A DNA stretch of 64,000 nucleotides from Arachnia propionica (GCF_037055325.1 NZ_CP146373.1:62001-126000), one strand, 5' to 3'; shown: positions 1 through 9,529, counted from the stretch's first letter. Numbers and translations: made by a program. The notes: generated from the letters alone by a model not told the origin.

Positions 1-782
1 TTCCAGCGCCGTGGGCCATCAGCAGTACCCAGACGAAGGTGTTGCGTGACAGTAGCAGCCCTCAGGTCGTGGGCGAGAAAGCCAGGGTCACCGTCAATTA
101 CGTCGGTGTCAATGGGCGCACCGGGGCTGTGTTCGACAGTTCCTTTCAGAGAGGGCAGGAGGCTGCCTTCTCGTTGGAGAAAGTAGTCACAGGGTTCAAG
201 AACGGTCTCGCCGGGCAGAAGGTCGGCTCCAGGGTGTTGATCGGCATGACCGGGGCCGACGGCTACGCCCAGGGAAATCCCCAGGCAGGCATCCAGGCGG
301 GTGATTCCCTGGTGTTTGTCGTCGACATCATCGCCTCCTCCTACGACGAGGCGCTGGGTGAGGCTGTGACCCCGGCTGAGGGGCTGCCTACGATGACCAT
401 GACCGACGGCAAACCTGAACTGACGTTTCCAGAGGCTGGGGTCAATGCCGACCAGCTGGTGGTGCAGCCACTCATCAAGGGTGCCGGCGCGGAAATCGCG
501 GCCGACTCCACCATCAGTGTCAAGTTCCGGGTTTGGGGAGCGAAATCCGGGAAATTGATCCTGGACGGTTGGTCGGAGGCCCAGAGCAGCAAGCTCTCGG
601 CCCTCATCAGCGGCTGGAAGACGGGCCTGCTGGGGCAGACCGCGGGATCGCGGGTGATGCTCGTCGTGCCCGCCGCGGACTCGTATCCCAACGGTGAGCC
701 CAGCAAAGGGCTGGAGGCCGGTGAGGGTGTCGTCTACGTGATCGACATTCTGGATGTTCAAGCCCCTCAGAAAGAAAGTTGA
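1..782 (+). CDS. Tandem-domain FKBP-type peptidyl-prolyl cis-trans isomerase (5' end outside window)
   Basis: The protein should catalyse cis-trans isomerisation of prolyl bonds, probably outside the membrane. The frame is open from the first base of the window (codons from base 3), and the residues before the GTG at 39 (STQTK, then VLRD) already look like the usual lead-in to an FKBP fold, so the true start lies upstream. Two FKBP-like halves are visible. The first, about residues 10-100 counted from base 39, has VFDSSFQRG, the F-x-NGLAGQKVGSR turn and a closing VFVVDI strand. The second, about residues 140-240, repeats this order (GWKTGLLGQTAGSR, VVYVIDI) but is more diverged and may be weakly active. 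In many actinobacteria an FKBP gene stands just before pafBC, as here, although gluQ lies between. The 3' end overlaps the convergent gluQ by 16 bases. Confidence 0.85.
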   Translation, partial: PAPWAISSTQTKVLRDSSSPQVVGEKARVTVNYVGVNGRTGAVFDSSFQRGQEAAFSLEKVVTGFKNGLAGQKVGSRVLIGMTGADGYAQGNPQAGIQAGDSLVFVVDIIASSYDEALGEAVTPAEGLPTMTMTDGKPELTFPEAGVNADQLVVQPLIKGAGAEIAADSTISVKFRVWGAKSGKLILDGWSEAQSSKLSALISGWKTGLLGQTAGSRVMLVVPAADSYPNGEPSKGLEAGEGVVYVIDILDVQAPQKES

Positions 783-1687
783 CGAAATCCGCGCCCTGTC
801 CACGTGACGGGGGCGTGGAACTCATCGGGAAGGGGCCTCGGCATCACAGCCAGGGCCCCTTCCGGTGTCTCGTGCCGTCCGATTCCGAGCGAGGCCGTCA
901 GATCGGCAACAACCTCGGAGAGCCGCCACCCCCGGGCGAGCAGATCATTCAAGGTGACCGCACCGTCGCGTTTCGCAAGGCGTTTCCCGTCGGAATTGGT
1001 GACCAGCCCGATGTGTGCGTAGCTCGGTGGTTGGCCACCCAGCAGGGTTGTGAGCCAGGCCTGGCGAGGTGCCGAACCGAGAAGATCGGCGCCCCGGGTG
1101 ATTCGGGTCACCCCTTGATACAGGTCGTCGATCACGGTCGCGAAGTTGTACGCGGGCACTCCGTCGCCTCGGACCAGCACGAAATCGTCGACGACGCCGG
1201 TCACGGTGCCCGCGAAGAGATCGGTCACGGTGAACCGGGCACTCTCAGCGCGGATTCGAATCGCGGCCGGGCGCTGCTCCCTGCGCTGGTTCCTTTCCGC
1301 CGTGGAAAGCCGTGCGCAGGTTCCCGGATACGGGCGATGACCGTCACCGTGCGGGGCGGATGCGGCCTGCACGATCTCCTTGCGCGTACAGAAACACTCG
1401 TAGGTGCGGTCCCGCAAACGGCCAAGGGCGTCGCGGTAGGCGTCCAATCGCTCGGACTGGGTCACTACCTCGCCGTCCCAGATCATCCCCAGCCTCCGGA
1501 GGTCGGCCAGCTGTCGGGAGGCGGCTCCACCAGCCGCCCTCACCCGGGCTGCATCGAGGTCCTCAACGCGCAGCAGCCACCGCCCTTCTGCTCGCCGAGT
1601 GAGCAGCCAACCGGCAAGTGCTGTACGCAGATTCCCCAGATGCAGATCGGACGTCGGGGAGGGTGCGTAACGGTCAACGATTGGCAT
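767..1687 (-). CDS. gluQ: Glutamyl-Q tRNA(Asp) synthetase
   Basis: A truncated glutamyl-tRNA synthetase paralogue that attaches glutamate to the queuosine base of tRNA(Asp). At 306 residues it contains only the catalytic Rossmann domain and lacks the anticodon-binding domain of GltX, which is the hallmark of GluQ-RS (YadB). Visible motifs are the HIGH-like HLGN at residues 17-20, the KMSKS-like KRLAKRDG near residue 235, and the zinc ligands CFC near residue 99 followed by Y-x3-C about 20 residues later. The ATG at 1687 gives the expected MPIVDRYAPSPT start. Its 3' end overlaps the FKBP gene, and it diverges from pafB. A genuine GltX is unlikely because of the length. Confidence 0.92.
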   Translation of the reverse strand: MPIVDRYAPSPTSDLHLGNLRTALAGWLLTRRAEGRWLLRVEDLDAARVRAAGGAASRQLADLRRLGMIWDGEVVTQSERLDAYRDALGRLRDRTYECFCTRKEIVQAASAPHGDGHRPYPGTCARLSTAERNQRREQRPAAIRIRAESARFTVTDLFAGTVTGVVDDFVLVRGDGVPAYNFATVIDDLYQGVTRITRGADLLGSAPRQAWLTTLLGGQPPSYAHIGLVTNSDGKRLAKRDGAVTLNDLLARGWRLSEVVADLTASLGIGRHETPEGALAVMPRPLPDEFHAPVTWTGRGFRQLSF

Positions 1688-1752
1688 ACCTCCATTGTTG
1701 CGGGGCGAACTCCCCGGTACCCTCTAACCCACCAGGTCACCAGGGAGATGAG

Positions 1753-2679
1753 ATGTCGGCAAGCAAATCGGAGCGGTTGCTGAACCTGCTGATCATGCTG
1801 CTCAGCACGCGAGACTGGGTGGGTCGGGAGCGAATCCGGCAGGTCATCGAGGGGTATCGCGGATTGGACGACCGGAACTTCGACCGCACCTTCGAACGGG
1901 ACAAGGCCGAGCTGCGAAACATTGGGGTCCCGGTGGAAACAGGAAACCACGGTCCCGATGGGGGCGACCCCGGTTACCGGGTGGATCGTTCCGCATTCGA
2001 ACTGCCACCGGTTTCCTTCACCGCGGACGAATTGGCAGCCCTGGGGGCTGCCGCTCGCGTGTGGCAGGACAGCGTTGCGGCCGACGACACCCGCGTGGCA
2101 CTCGCAACATTGCGGGCGGCAGGTGCCGATCCGGACGCCGCCCGGCTGCTGACCCTGCAGCCGCAGCTCACCTCGGTCGACGGGCTCGACGTGTGGTGGG
2201 GGGCGCTGCGGGACCGCCGCGAGGTGCGTTTTGGGTACCGCGGCGAGCCCCGAAGACTTCAGCCGTGGCGGATCGTGCAGCGCCGTGGACACTGGTACGT
2301 GATCGGGTTCGACCTCGACCGTGCGGAAAGACGCCACTTCAAACTTTCGCGACTCACGGCACCGCCGAGGGCGGTGGGGGAAAGCGCGTCCTACGAACCG
2401 CCGGAGGATGTGATCGCCGAGTTCACGCCGTCGGAGCCGGACCCGATTGCGCGGGTGGCTCTGCGTCACGGACACGGGCACGACCTGGCTCGCAACGGCC
2501 GGCCGGCCACGCCGTTGGCTGGTGACCCGGAAGGATTCGAGGTCTACGAACTGCCGCTGACGCCGGTGCTCGTTGGTGAGATCTGCGCTCTGGGTGCGGA
2601 TGCCATCGCCCTGGCGCCAGACGAGCTGGTGGATGACGTGGTGGCCCGGCTCAGAGCAGTTGCAGGGAGGTCTGCCTGA
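1753..2679 (+). CDS. pafB: WYL-domain transcriptional regulator PafB
   Basis: PafB forms one half of the PafBC transcriptional activator of actinobacteria, which controls the LexA-independent DNA damage response. The product is 308 residues: an N-terminal winged helix (about residues 1-65, with RNFDRTFERDKAELR), a middle region, and a WYL domain from about residue 150 with YRGEPRRLQPWRIVQRRGHWYVIGFD. The WYL module is thought to sense a nucleic-acid ligand. The frame is open further upstream, but the ATG at 1753 is preceded by an AGGGAG ribosome site and gives the usual protein length. The stop overlaps the pafC start (ATGA), so the pair is translationally coupled. No pafA is in this window. 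Confidence 0.93.
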   Translation: MSASKSERLLNLLIMLLSTRDWVGRERIRQVIEGYRGLDDRNFDRTFERDKAELRNIGVPVETGNHGPDGGDPGYRVDRSAFELPPVSFTADELAALGAAARVWQDSVAADDTRVALATLRAAGADPDAARLLTLQPQLTSVDGLDVWWGALRDRREVRFGYRGEPRRLQPWRIVQRRGHWYVIGFDLDRAERRHFKLSRLTAPPRAVGESASYEPPEDVIAEFTPSEPDPIARVALRHGHGHDLARNGRPATPLAGDPEGFEVYELPLTPVLVGEICALGADAIALAPDELVDDVVARLRAVAGRSA

Positions 2680-3608
2680 TGAGATCGACAGATCAGGTGC
2701 GGCGTCTCATCCAGTTGGTGCCGTACCTCACCCAGCACCCGGGAGTGACGGTGACCGAAGTCGCCCATGACTTTCAGACAACTCCGGCGGTGATTCTGCG
2801 GGACCTGGAGGTGATCCAGTTTTGTGGGATGCCCGGAGGATTGACTGATGATCTCTTCGACGTCGACATCGAGGGGGTCCGGGCCGATGGGGAGATCTAC
2901 CTGTACAACTCCGATGTACTTGCCCGTCCCATGACCCTGACTGCCGGCCAGGCGGCAAGCCTCATGGTTGCCTTGGGTGCCCTCGTTGAGCTCGGATCCG
3001 ATGCGGCTGCCAGCGCCAGGGCAAAACTCAGCGAGGCCTGCGGACAGGCAGAAACCGGGATTGAAGTCACCCTGACCGCTGGGGATGAGGAGACCCGCCG
3101 CGTCCTGACCCGGGCTTGTGAGGATCGTCGCGTGGTGCGGATCGAGCACGAGGGAACCGGGGGACGGGCTGTCGTGGAGGTGGAACCCGCCCGCCTGAGG
3201 GTGGTGGACGGCACCACCTATCTCGACGCGTGGTCCCGGCTTCGGGACGCCTGGCGCAGTTTTCGTATGGACCGGATCCGTGCTGTCGTGATGTGTGATG
3301 AGACAGCTCCGCCGCGCGAAGGTCTGGAGGAGGCCACGGGTTCCTGGTTCGCGGACTCCGAACGCAGAGTGGAGCTCTCCCTCCGTCCCGGCGCCGCCTG
3401 GGTTGCTGAGTACTACCCGACCCATTCGGTTGAGGCAGACGTGACCGGCCTGAAGGTGGTGCTTCCCGTCGGCAGCCGTGATTGGCTGGTCTCGTTGCTG
3501 CTGCGGCTCGGGGAGGACGTCGTGATCGTCAGCGACGGTGAGGCCGTTACAGAGGCCGCGGCGCGAGCCCGAGAGGCCTTGTGTGCCTATGAATCTTCGA
3601 CAACCTGA
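2679..3608 (+). CDS. pafC: WYL-domain transcriptional regulator PafC
   Basis: Partner of PafB in the mycolic-acid-independent PafBC damage regulator. The 309 residues show an N-terminal HTH (RRLIQLVPYLTQHPGVTVTE) and a C-terminal WYL-type region (VVEVEPARLRVVDGTTYLDAW). The start codon overlaps the pafB stop codon by one base, which implies coupled translation and a 1:1 ratio. Its place directly before tatA is the standard actinobacterial order. PafBC and LexA both being encoded within 7 kb means the two damage regulons sit close together here, though nothing in the sequence links their control. Confidence 0.93.
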   Translation: MRSTDQVRRLIQLVPYLTQHPGVTVTEVAHDFQTTPAVILRDLEVIQFCGMPGGLTDDLFDVDIEGVRADGEIYLYNSDVLARPMTLTAGQAASLMVALGALVELGSDAAASARAKLSEACGQAETGIEVTLTAGDEETRRVLTRACEDRRVVRIEHEGTGGRAVVEVEPARLRVVDGTTYLDAWSRLRDAWRSFRMDRIRAVVMCDETAPPREGLEEATGSWFADSERRVELSLRPGAAWVAEYYPTHSVEADVTGLKVVLPVGSRDWLVSLLLRLGEDVVIVSDGEAVTEAAARAREALCAYESSTT

Positions 3609-3645
3609 CTGAACCTGGACGTGGTGTCGGGTACGATCTCGTGGT

Positions 3646-3831
3646 GTGATCTGGGCAATCGTTCTTGGCTGCTTGGCGGCGGTCGGAGTGGTGGTCCTGG
3701 TGGTGATGGCCATCGGGACACGAAACAAAATCGACGACGTTCTGGTGGAGATGCGCATGCTGGAGGAACGTCGCGATGAGCTGAAGGAGCTCACAGCAGG
3801 CATTCGGCTGCCCCACAGACATCACGAGTAA
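3646..3831 (+). CDS. Small single-pass membrane protein
   Basis: A 61-residue protein starting at GTG 3646. Residues 2-25 form one hydrophobic helix (WAIVLGCLAAVGVVVLVVMA), followed by a charged amphipathic segment rich in Glu, Arg and Leu (DDVLVEMRMLEERRDELKEL) that could form a short coiled coil. It fills the 265-base gap between pafC and tatA and is read in the same direction, so it is probably co-transcribed. The layout (short N-terminal anchor plus amphipathic helix) resembles TatA in outline, but the FG motif of TatA is absent. Function unknown; it is too small to assign to a family by eye. Confidence 0.55.
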   Translation: MIWAIVLGCLAAVGVVVLVVMAIGTRNKIDDVLVEMRMLEERRDELKELTAGIRLPHRHHE

Positions 3832-3873
3832 GCTTCACAGAAACGAACGAATCCGGAATGAGGTAACTGCACT

Positions 3874-4197
3874 ATGCCAAGCATCGGGCCCATGGAACTG
3901 TTGATCATCCTGGGCATTGCCCTGCTACTGTTCGGCGGTTCACGCCTGGCAGGGCTCGGCAAGGGAGTCGGGCGCTCCATCCGGGAGTTCAAGGAGGAGG
4001 TCAGGTCCGCCGACTCCAAGGAAGAGGACAAGAGCTCCGAACCCGAAGTGGTCGAGGCGGAGATCGTCGATGACAAGGCCGCAGAACTCGAACGCCGCCA
4101 GCGCGAGTTGGAGGCCCGCGAGCAGGCCCTCAAGGAGGCCGAGTTGAAAGCCCGGGAGGCGGCGCTCAACGCCCGCGAAGCCGAGACCGGGAACTGA
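3874..4197 (+). CDS. tatA: Sec-independent translocase subunit TatA with long coiled-coil tail
   Basis: TatA oligomerises to form the passage used by folded proteins with twin-arginine signals. The 107-residue product has the typical short N-terminal transmembrane helix (residues 6-21, ending in FGG), a hinge, and the amphipathic helix LAGLGKGVGRSIREFKEEV. After that comes an acidic linker and an unusual tail (about residues 62-105) made of near-repeats of the form ELEAREQALKEAELKARE, which should be a continuous charged helix. An RBS-like AATGAGGTAAC lies before the ATG. It is followed by tatC after 6 bases. No tatB is seen, as is usual where one TatA-like protein serves both roles. Confidence 0.95.
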   Translation: MPSIGPMELLIILGIALLLFGGSRLAGLGKGVGRSIREFKEEVRSADSKEEDKSSEPEVVEAEIVDDKAAELERRQRELEAREQALKEAELKAREAALNAREAETGN

Positions 4198-4203
4198 TCC
4201 ACG

Positions 4204-5079
4204 TTGAGTTCCGACGCCAGCAGCGCTGAGGCGAAACCGCGTCGGTCCAGCTGGTTCCGCCCACCCAAGAAGGAGTCCCCGGACGGCAGCATGTCGCTGG
4301 GTGACCATCTCCGTGAGATCCGATACCGCGTCACGGTCTCGGTGCTGGCGCTGGTCCTGGCTGCCGTCGGGTGTGCCTTCTTCTACCAGCCGCTGGTGCT
4401 GTTCATCATGGAGCCCTACAGCGTCGCCAGGAAAGACGTGGAGGCAGCAAATCCTGAAGCGAACCTCCAGCTCGCCAACACCGGGGTGACGGGACCTTTC
4501 ACCCTCGGTGTGGTGATCCTGATTGTCTGCGGTCTGATCATCACCATCCCGGTGTGGCTCTACCAGATCTGGGCCTTCGTGGCACCCGGCCTGCTCGCCA
4601 AGGAGAAGAAGTACGTGCTGTACTTCATGGGCGCTGGAATTCCGCTGTTCCTGGCGGGCTGTGCCATGGGCTACTGGGTCTGGCCCAAGGGCATCGCGGT
4701 CATGCTGAGTTTCACTCCATCGAATCTCGGGATCATGAACTACCAGGACATGGCTGAGTTCGTGACCCTGGAGCTGAAGATCATTCTTATTTTCGGGGTA
4801 TCCTTCCTGCTGCCCGTGATCGTGGTCGCCCTCAATCTGTTCAACGTGGTGCGCGGACACCAACTCAAGAAATGGCGCAAGGGCGTGTTCTTCGGGTCCT
4901 TCGTCCTGGCCGCGGTTGCCACACCATCCACCGATCCGTTCACCATGCTCTGCATGGCGATCCCCATGACCCTGTTGTTCTACCTCTCCGAACTGATCTG
5001 CCGTGGCCTCGACAAGCGCAAGGGGGTCGTCGCCGCAAAGGAGAAAGAATTCAACATAGACGTGGATGACGGCAAGTGA
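4204..5079 (+). CDS. tatC: Sec-independent translocase subunit TatC
   Basis: Polytopic receptor for twin-arginine signal peptides, acting with TatA in the cytoplasmic membrane. The core begins with MSLGDHLREIRYRV and shows six hydrophobic segments, with the conserved WLYQIWAFVAPGL stretch after the second helix. The frame opens at a TTG (4204), giving a 29-residue charged extension; the internal ATG at 4291 gives the shorter family-typical start and cannot be ruled out. Length 291 residues from TTG. The stop overlaps the GTG start of the following lipid kinase. Tat is likely needed for folded periplasmic redox enzymes, but no twin-arginine substrate is evident in this window. Confidence 0.95.
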   Translation: MSSDASSAEAKPRRSSWFRPPKKESPDGSMSLGDHLREIRYRVTVSVLALVLAAVGCAFFYQPLVLFIMEPYSVARKDVEAANPEANLQLANTGVTGPFTLGVVILIVCGLIITIPVWLYQIWAFVAPGLLAKEKKYVLYFMGAGIPLFLAGCAMGYWVWPKGIAVMLSFTPSNLGIMNYQDMAEFVTLELKIILIFGVSFLLPVIVVALNLFNVVRGHQLKKWRKGVFFGSFVLAAVATPSTDPFTMLCMAIPMTLLFYLSELICRGLDKRKGVVAAKEKEFNIDVDDGK

Positions 5080-5990
5080 ACCAGCTGGCGAAACCGTCCC
5101 TGCTGACCCTGGTTGTCAATGAACGCTCAGGCGGGGGGCGCGCGGGCCGTATTCTTCCGAAAGTGGCACGCAGGCTTCGTGAGCAGGTCCCCACCGCAGA
5201 ACTGCACATCGTTTCCTCCAGCTCGTGGACTGAGGCCGAGAAACTGACCCGCACCGCGGCTTTGGAGGCCCGCCCCGGTGATGCTCTGCTGGTGATGGGT
5301 GGAGACGGCATGGCCCATCTCGGGCTCAACGCAGCGGCGGGCACCGAGGCGACTCTCGGGCTGATCCCAGCGGGAACCGGAAATGACTTCGCGCGCGGCA
5401 TCGGTGTGCCCCGCACCATTGACGAGGCCGTCGAGGTGATCGTCGCGGGCCGGACCCGCACAGTCGACCTGGCACACATATCCAACAGCACCTTTCCCCA
5501 ACGCTATGTCGGAGCGGTGGTCTCCACCGGCTACGACGCCCGGGTGAACCGCTCCACCAACCACATCAGGCTCCGGCTGGGGGCTCTCAGTTACGGCTAC
5601 ATAGCCATGCGGGAGCTGGCCTCCTTCTCCCCGCTGCACTACGACATGATCATCGACGGGGTGCGACGTCGTCAGGAAGCGATGTTGGTCGCGGTGTCCA
5701 ACACGGGAGTCTTCGGTGGCGGCATGCACATCGCTCCCGATGCCGATCCTGCTGATGGCCTGCTCGACGTCACAGTGGTCGGTCCGGTTTCGCGAACCAC
5801 CCTGCTCAGGTTGTTGCCGTCCATGTATTCCGGGGCCTTCGTCAAACATCCGTGTGTGGAACAGTTCCGGGTACGCAGCATCGAGCTCGCCGGTGAGGGA
5901 CTGTTCGTGATGGGCGATGGTGAGGAGCTGGGGGAGGTCCCAGTGCGTGTCGAGTGCGTACCGGAAGCGCTCAAGGTCTTTATCGCCTGA
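5076..5990 (+). CDS. Diacylglycerol/lipid kinase family protein
   Basis: A member of the DagK/YegS/BmrU lipid kinase family, which phosphorylates diacylglycerol or related lipids with ATP and so returns lipid head-group turnover products to phosphatidate. In the 304 residues the signature GGDGMAHLGLNA (about residue 72) is the nucleotide-binding loop, followed by IPAGTGNDFARGIG. A C-terminal beta-rich domain carries GAFVKHPCVE and GDGEELG. The GTG start overlaps the tatC stop (GTGA). The substrate cannot be decided from sequence; an actinobacterial phosphatidylinositol-pathway role is possible. Confidence 0.9.
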   Translation: MNQLAKPSLLTLVVNERSGGGRAGRILPKVARRLREQVPTAELHIVSSSSWTEAEKLTRTAALEARPGDALLVMGGDGMAHLGLNAAAGTEATLGLIPAGTGNDFARGIGVPRTIDEAVEVIVAGRTRTVDLAHISNSTFPQRYVGAVVSTGYDARVNRSTNHIRLRLGALSYGYIAMRELASFSPLHYDMIIDGVRRRQEAMLVAVSNTGVFGGGMHIAPDADPADGLLDVTVVGPVSRTTLLRLLPSMYSGAFVKHPCVEQFRVRSIELAGEGLFVMGDGEELGEVPVRVECVPEALKVFIA

Positions 5991-6012
5991 GAAGCCCTGC
6001 TACGTTGGGGCG

Positions 6013-8757
6013 GTGACCGATCAGGTACAGCGTTTCGCCGCGCTCTACTCTTTTCCGCTCGATGACTACCAGATTGCTGGCTGCGAGGCCTTGGCCTCGG
6101 GATCGGGCGTGCTGGTTGCTGCGCCCACCGGGGCCGGCAAGACGGTGGTGGGCGAGTTTGCCGTATGGCTGGCCCTAGAAACCGGTACGCGATGTTTCTA
6201 CACAACCCCGATCAAGGCACTGAGCAACCAGAAGTATCACGATCTCGTGGAACGACACGGCGCAGACAGGGTGGGGCTGTTGACGGGCGATTCCTCGGTC
6301 AATGGTGATGCTCCTGTGGTGGTGATGACCACTGAGGTGCTGCGCAACATGATTTACGCTTCCTCGACAGGGCTGAACAACCTGGGGCACGTCGTCATGG
6401 ATGAGGTGCACTACCTGGCCGACCGGTTCCGCGGCGCTGTATGGGAGGAGGTCATCCTCGGGCTGGCCTCCCGGGTGCAGATCACGGCGCTGTCGGCGAC
6501 CGTCAGCAATGTGGAGGATTTCGGCGACTGGTTGCGCACCGTGCGGGGAAGTTTCGAGGTGGTGGTCTCCGAGAGGCGCCCCGTCCCCCTCTATCAGCAC
6601 GTGGTGGTGGGAATGAAACTGGTGGACCTGTTCGAAGGAGTTGCCCCGACTGCCAGGGAACTGCCCAGTGAGCGTGTCGCGAAGGTGAACCGGGAGCTGC
6701 TGAAGATCTCCCGCGCCGAGGCCACCCGGGTACGAGACGATTCCCGACGACCCCGCGGGCGTTCCGGCCGGGGAAAGAGACCCCGCGGTTCTGGTTCCTT
6801 CGGCGGTGACGTTCATCCGCGTTTCGCGGGGCGTCGCACATCGCGAGCCGAGGTGGCGCGGGTCCTGGAGAGGGTTCGGCTACTGCCCGCGATCTGGTTC
6901 ATCTTCAGCCGTGCCGGGTGCGATGCCGCCGTTGAGCAGCTGCTCACCGCCGGGGTGAACCTGACCACCCGCGACGAGGCCGCCCTGCTCGGGGAGATCG
7001 CTGACCGACACGTCAGCGGATTGTCGGTCACTGACCTGGAGGCGCTCGGATATGAGGATTTTCGGAGCGCTCTCTGCGCGGGTATCGCCGCCCACCATGC
7101 TGGGCAGTTGCCCACCTTCAAAGCGATCGTGGAAGAGGGATTCACCAGCGGGGCCTGCAAACTGGTCTTCGCTACAGAAACCCTGGCGCTCGGCATCAAC
7201 ATGCCTGCCCGGACCGTTGTGCTGGAGAAGCTGGTCAAGTACAACGGCGAAGCCGTGGTGGACATCACCCCAGGGGAGTACACCCAGCTCACCGGGCGGG
7301 CAGGCAGACGTGGCATCGATGTCGAAGGACACGCTGTCGTGCAATGGCAGCCCGGCATGGATCCACGAGCTGTCGCGGGCCTGGCCTCGAGACGCACCTA
7401 CCCGCTGCGCTCCTCCTTCGCGCCGAGCTACAACATGGCCGTCAACCTGACCGCTTCGATGGGACGGGAGCGGGCCCGCGAGGTGCTGAACCAGTCGTTC
7501 GCGCAGTTCACCATCGACAAGACCGTGGTCAAGGCCAGCCGCACGGACCGTGAGCGGCGTCGTGAGATCGCCGCCAGCCGCGCCGAGGCCGAGTGCCACC
7601 TGGGGGATTTCATGGAATACGCGGCCCTGCGGGAGGAGATCTCCCAGCTGGAGGGCACCTCCGCGGCCGCCCGCAGGGCTCGGCGCGCCTATGACATTGC
7701 CGAGGCCATCTCGAAACTCATGCCTGGGGACGTGATCTGGGTGCCGAGACAGGGCTGGTGCGTGGTCTTGGCCATCGGTCAGAAGCAGAGCCGCGACGGT
7801 GTGCCGTGGGTGCAGGTCATCGCAACCGATCACACTGTGCTGCGGCTGCGACCCCACGACCTGCCCGGTGCGCCTGCCCCCGTGGCCCGGGTGAGGGTGC
7901 CCCGGCGTTTCTCCGTGCAGGACCGCAAGGCGCGCCGGGAGCTCCTGGCCATGCTGTCGGCAAAACTGGAATCCGTCGATCCCGAAACCCCCGCATTCGA
8001 GCCGACCCCGACCGACGAGGAACAGGCGAAGCGGATCGCGGACCTGAGACGCCGGATGAAGAAACACCCCTGCCATGGCTGCGAGGAACGTGAGCTGCAC
8101 GCCATAGCAGCTGCACGTGCTATCCGCCTCGAGCGGGAGGCCACACGCCGAGATGCCGAACTGACGGGACGTGCGAACTCCTTGGCCGTGCAGTTTGACC
8201 GGGTCTGCGGGGTACTCTCTGACCTCGGCTACCTGCATGGGGATGAACTGAGCGACGCGGGGCGGATGCTGCGCCGTATCTACAACGAACTGGACCTCGT
8301 TGCCGCCGAATGCATCCGTCGCGATGTGTTCGTTGACCTGGACGGGCCACAACTGGCAGCTGTGTTGTCGTCGCTGCTCTACGAGTCGCGTCCGGGGCGT
8401 GACCAGCGGCACCCACGGATGCCGGACGCCGCCAGCGAGGCGGCGCAGTCCGCGCTGCGGACGGTGTGGCGTGAGGTCGGGGCGTTGGAACGCAACCATC
8501 GTCGCGACCGAGGACGTGAACCTGACATCGGTTTTGCCGAGGCGGCATGGCGCTGGGCCAGCGGTCAGGAACTCGCGAAGGTGCTGCGCATCAGCGGTTT
8601 GCCCGCCGGTGATTTCGTGCGCTGGGTGCGGCAGGTCATCGACCTGGCCGGCCAGATCGCGACGGCCGTTGGACCCGGGGACTTGCGTCGCACCTGCCGG
8701 GAGGCGATCACCGCGATGCGTCGAGGAGTCGTCGAGACCGATCTGGAGGAGGACTAA
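6013..8757 (+). CDS. helY: Ski2-like DEAD/DEAH-box RNA helicase HelY
   Basis: A superfamily 2 helicase of the Ski2/Mtr4 type found throughout actinobacteria, probably acting on RNA. The GTG at 6013 gives 914 residues. Walker A APTGAGKT is at residues 37-44, the motif II box DEVH near residue 130, SAT near 160, and motif [12 protein letters not shown] in the second RecA domain near 430. The C-terminal part has a [10 protein letters not shown] cluster (possible metal site) and the helical DSHCT-type domain. An upstream in-frame ATG at 5917 lies inside the kinase gene and is rejected. The stop codon overlaps the hisF start (TAATG). Confidence 0.93.
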   Translation: MTDQVQRFAALYSFPLDDYQIAGCEALASGSGVLVAAPTGAGKTVVGEFAVWLALETGTRCFYTTPIKALSNQKYHDLVERHGADRVGLLTGDSSVNGDAPVVVMTTEVLRNMIYASSTGLNNLGHVVMDEVHYLADRFRGAVWEEVILGLASRVQITALSATVSNVEDFGDWLRTVRGSFEVVVSERRPVPLYQHVVVGMKLVDLFEGVAPTARELPSERVAKVNRELLKISRAEATRVRDDSRRPRGRSGRGKRPRGSGSFGGDVHPRFAGRRTSRAEVARVLERVRLLPAIWFIFSRAGCDAAVEQLLTAGVNLTTRDEAALLGEIADRHVSGLSVTDLEALGYEDFRSALCAGIAAHHAGQLPTFKAIVEEGFTSGACKLVFATETLALGINMPARTVVLEKLVKYNGEAVVDITPGEYTQLTGRAGRRGIDVEGHAVVQWQPGMDPRAVAGLASRRTYPLRSSFAPSYNMAVNLTASMGRERAREVLNQSFAQFTIDKTVVKASRTDRERRREIAASRAEAECHLGDFMEYAALREEISQLEGTSAAARRARRAYDIAEAISKLMPGDVIWVPRQGWCVVLAIGQKQSRDGVPWVQVIATDHTVLRLRPHDLPGAPAPVARVRVPRRFSVQDRKARRELLAMLSAKLESVDPETPAFEPTPTDEEQAKRIADLRRRMKKHPCHGCEERELHAIAAARAIRLEREATRRDAELTGRANSLAVQFDRVCGVLSDLGYLHGDELSDAGRMLRRIYNELDLVAAECIRRDVFVDLDGPQLAAVLSSLLYESRPGRDQRHPRMPDAASEAAQSALRTVWREVGALERNHRRDRGREPDIGFAEAAWRWASGQELAKVLRISGLPAGDFVRWVRQVIDLAGQIATAVGPGDLRRTCREAITAMRRGVVETDLEED

Positions 8758-9524
8758 TGGGAGTCGCGCTACGCGTGATCCCCTGCCTGGATGTTCACGA
8801 CGGGCGGGTGGTCAAGGGAATCAATTTCCGTGACCTCAAGGACGCCGGGGATCCGGTGGAGCTGGCCGCTCGCTACGGTGCGGAGGGAGCCGACGAGTTG
8901 ACCTTCCTGGACATCTCGGCATCCGCGCAGGGCCGGGAAACCACTCGGGAGATGGTGACCCGGTGCGCGGAGACCGTGTTCATCCCCCTTACCGTGGGGG
9001 GCGGGGTGCGGTCGGTGGCCGACGTGGATGCGCTGCTGCGCTGTGGGGCCGACAAAGCAGGCATCAACACCGGGGCGCTTGCTGATCCGGGGGCGATCGA
9101 TGAGATCGCGGCGCGTTTTGGAAACCAGGTGCTGGTGCTGTCCCTGGATGTCAGGCGGGCCGGTTGGGCACCCTCCGGGTTTGAGGTCACCACCCACGGC
9201 GGACGCAGGCCAGCGGGCAGGGATGCCATCGAATGGGTGAAGGAGGCTGTCGACCGTGGGGTCGGAGAAGTGTTGCTCAACTCCATGGATGCTGACGGCA
9301 CCACCAACGGTTTCGACATTGAGATGATCCGTGCGGTTCGCGAGGTCGTGGACGTTCCACTGATCGCATCCGGCGGGGCGGGAACCGCACTCCACTTTGC
9401 CGACGCTGCCCGCGCCGGCGCGGACGCAGTGCTGGCGGCGAGTGTCTTCCACTACGGCAGGCTCACTATTGTTGAGGTCAAGCAGGAGCTGGCCCGAGCC
9501 GGCTTCGAGGTACGAGGAGTCTGA
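8757..9524 (+). CDS. hisF: Imidazole glycerol phosphate synthase cyclase subunit
   Basis: HisF takes ammonia from the HisH glutaminase and converts PRFAR to imidazole glycerol phosphate and AICAR, the branch point between histidine and purine synthesis. The 255-residue TIM barrel has the expected start [18 protein letters not shown], with the catalytic Asp in CLDV, the second acid in [10 protein letters not shown], and phosphate-binding loops VGGGVRS and ASGGAG. It is separated from the rest of the his genes (no hisH, hisA or hisI here) and its ATG overlaps the helY stop, an odd pairing that suggests translational coupling to a helicase rather than to the pathway. Confidence 0.97.
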   Translation: MGVALRVIPCLDVHDGRVVKGINFRDLKDAGDPVELAARYGAEGADELTFLDISASAQGRETTREMVTRCAETVFIPLTVGGGVRSVADVDALLRCGADKAGINTGALADPGAIDEIAARFGNQVLVLSLDVRRAGWAPSGFEVTTHGGRRPAGRDAIEWVKEAVDRGVGEVLLNSMDADGTTNGFDIEMIRAVREVVDVPLIASGGAGTALHFADAARAGADAVLAASVFHYGRLTIVEVKQELARAGFEVRGV

Positions 9525-9529
9525 AGACC

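Noticed and set aside
779-1783. Long plus-strand frame of 334 codons
   Set aside because: It lies opposite gluQ, whose minus-strand product has clear synthetase motifs; the plus frame shows only Arg/Gly/Pro-rich low-information sequence.
6880-8499. 539-codon antisense frame in helY
   Set aside because: A shadow of a high-GC gene; the helicase frame has all SF2 motifs.
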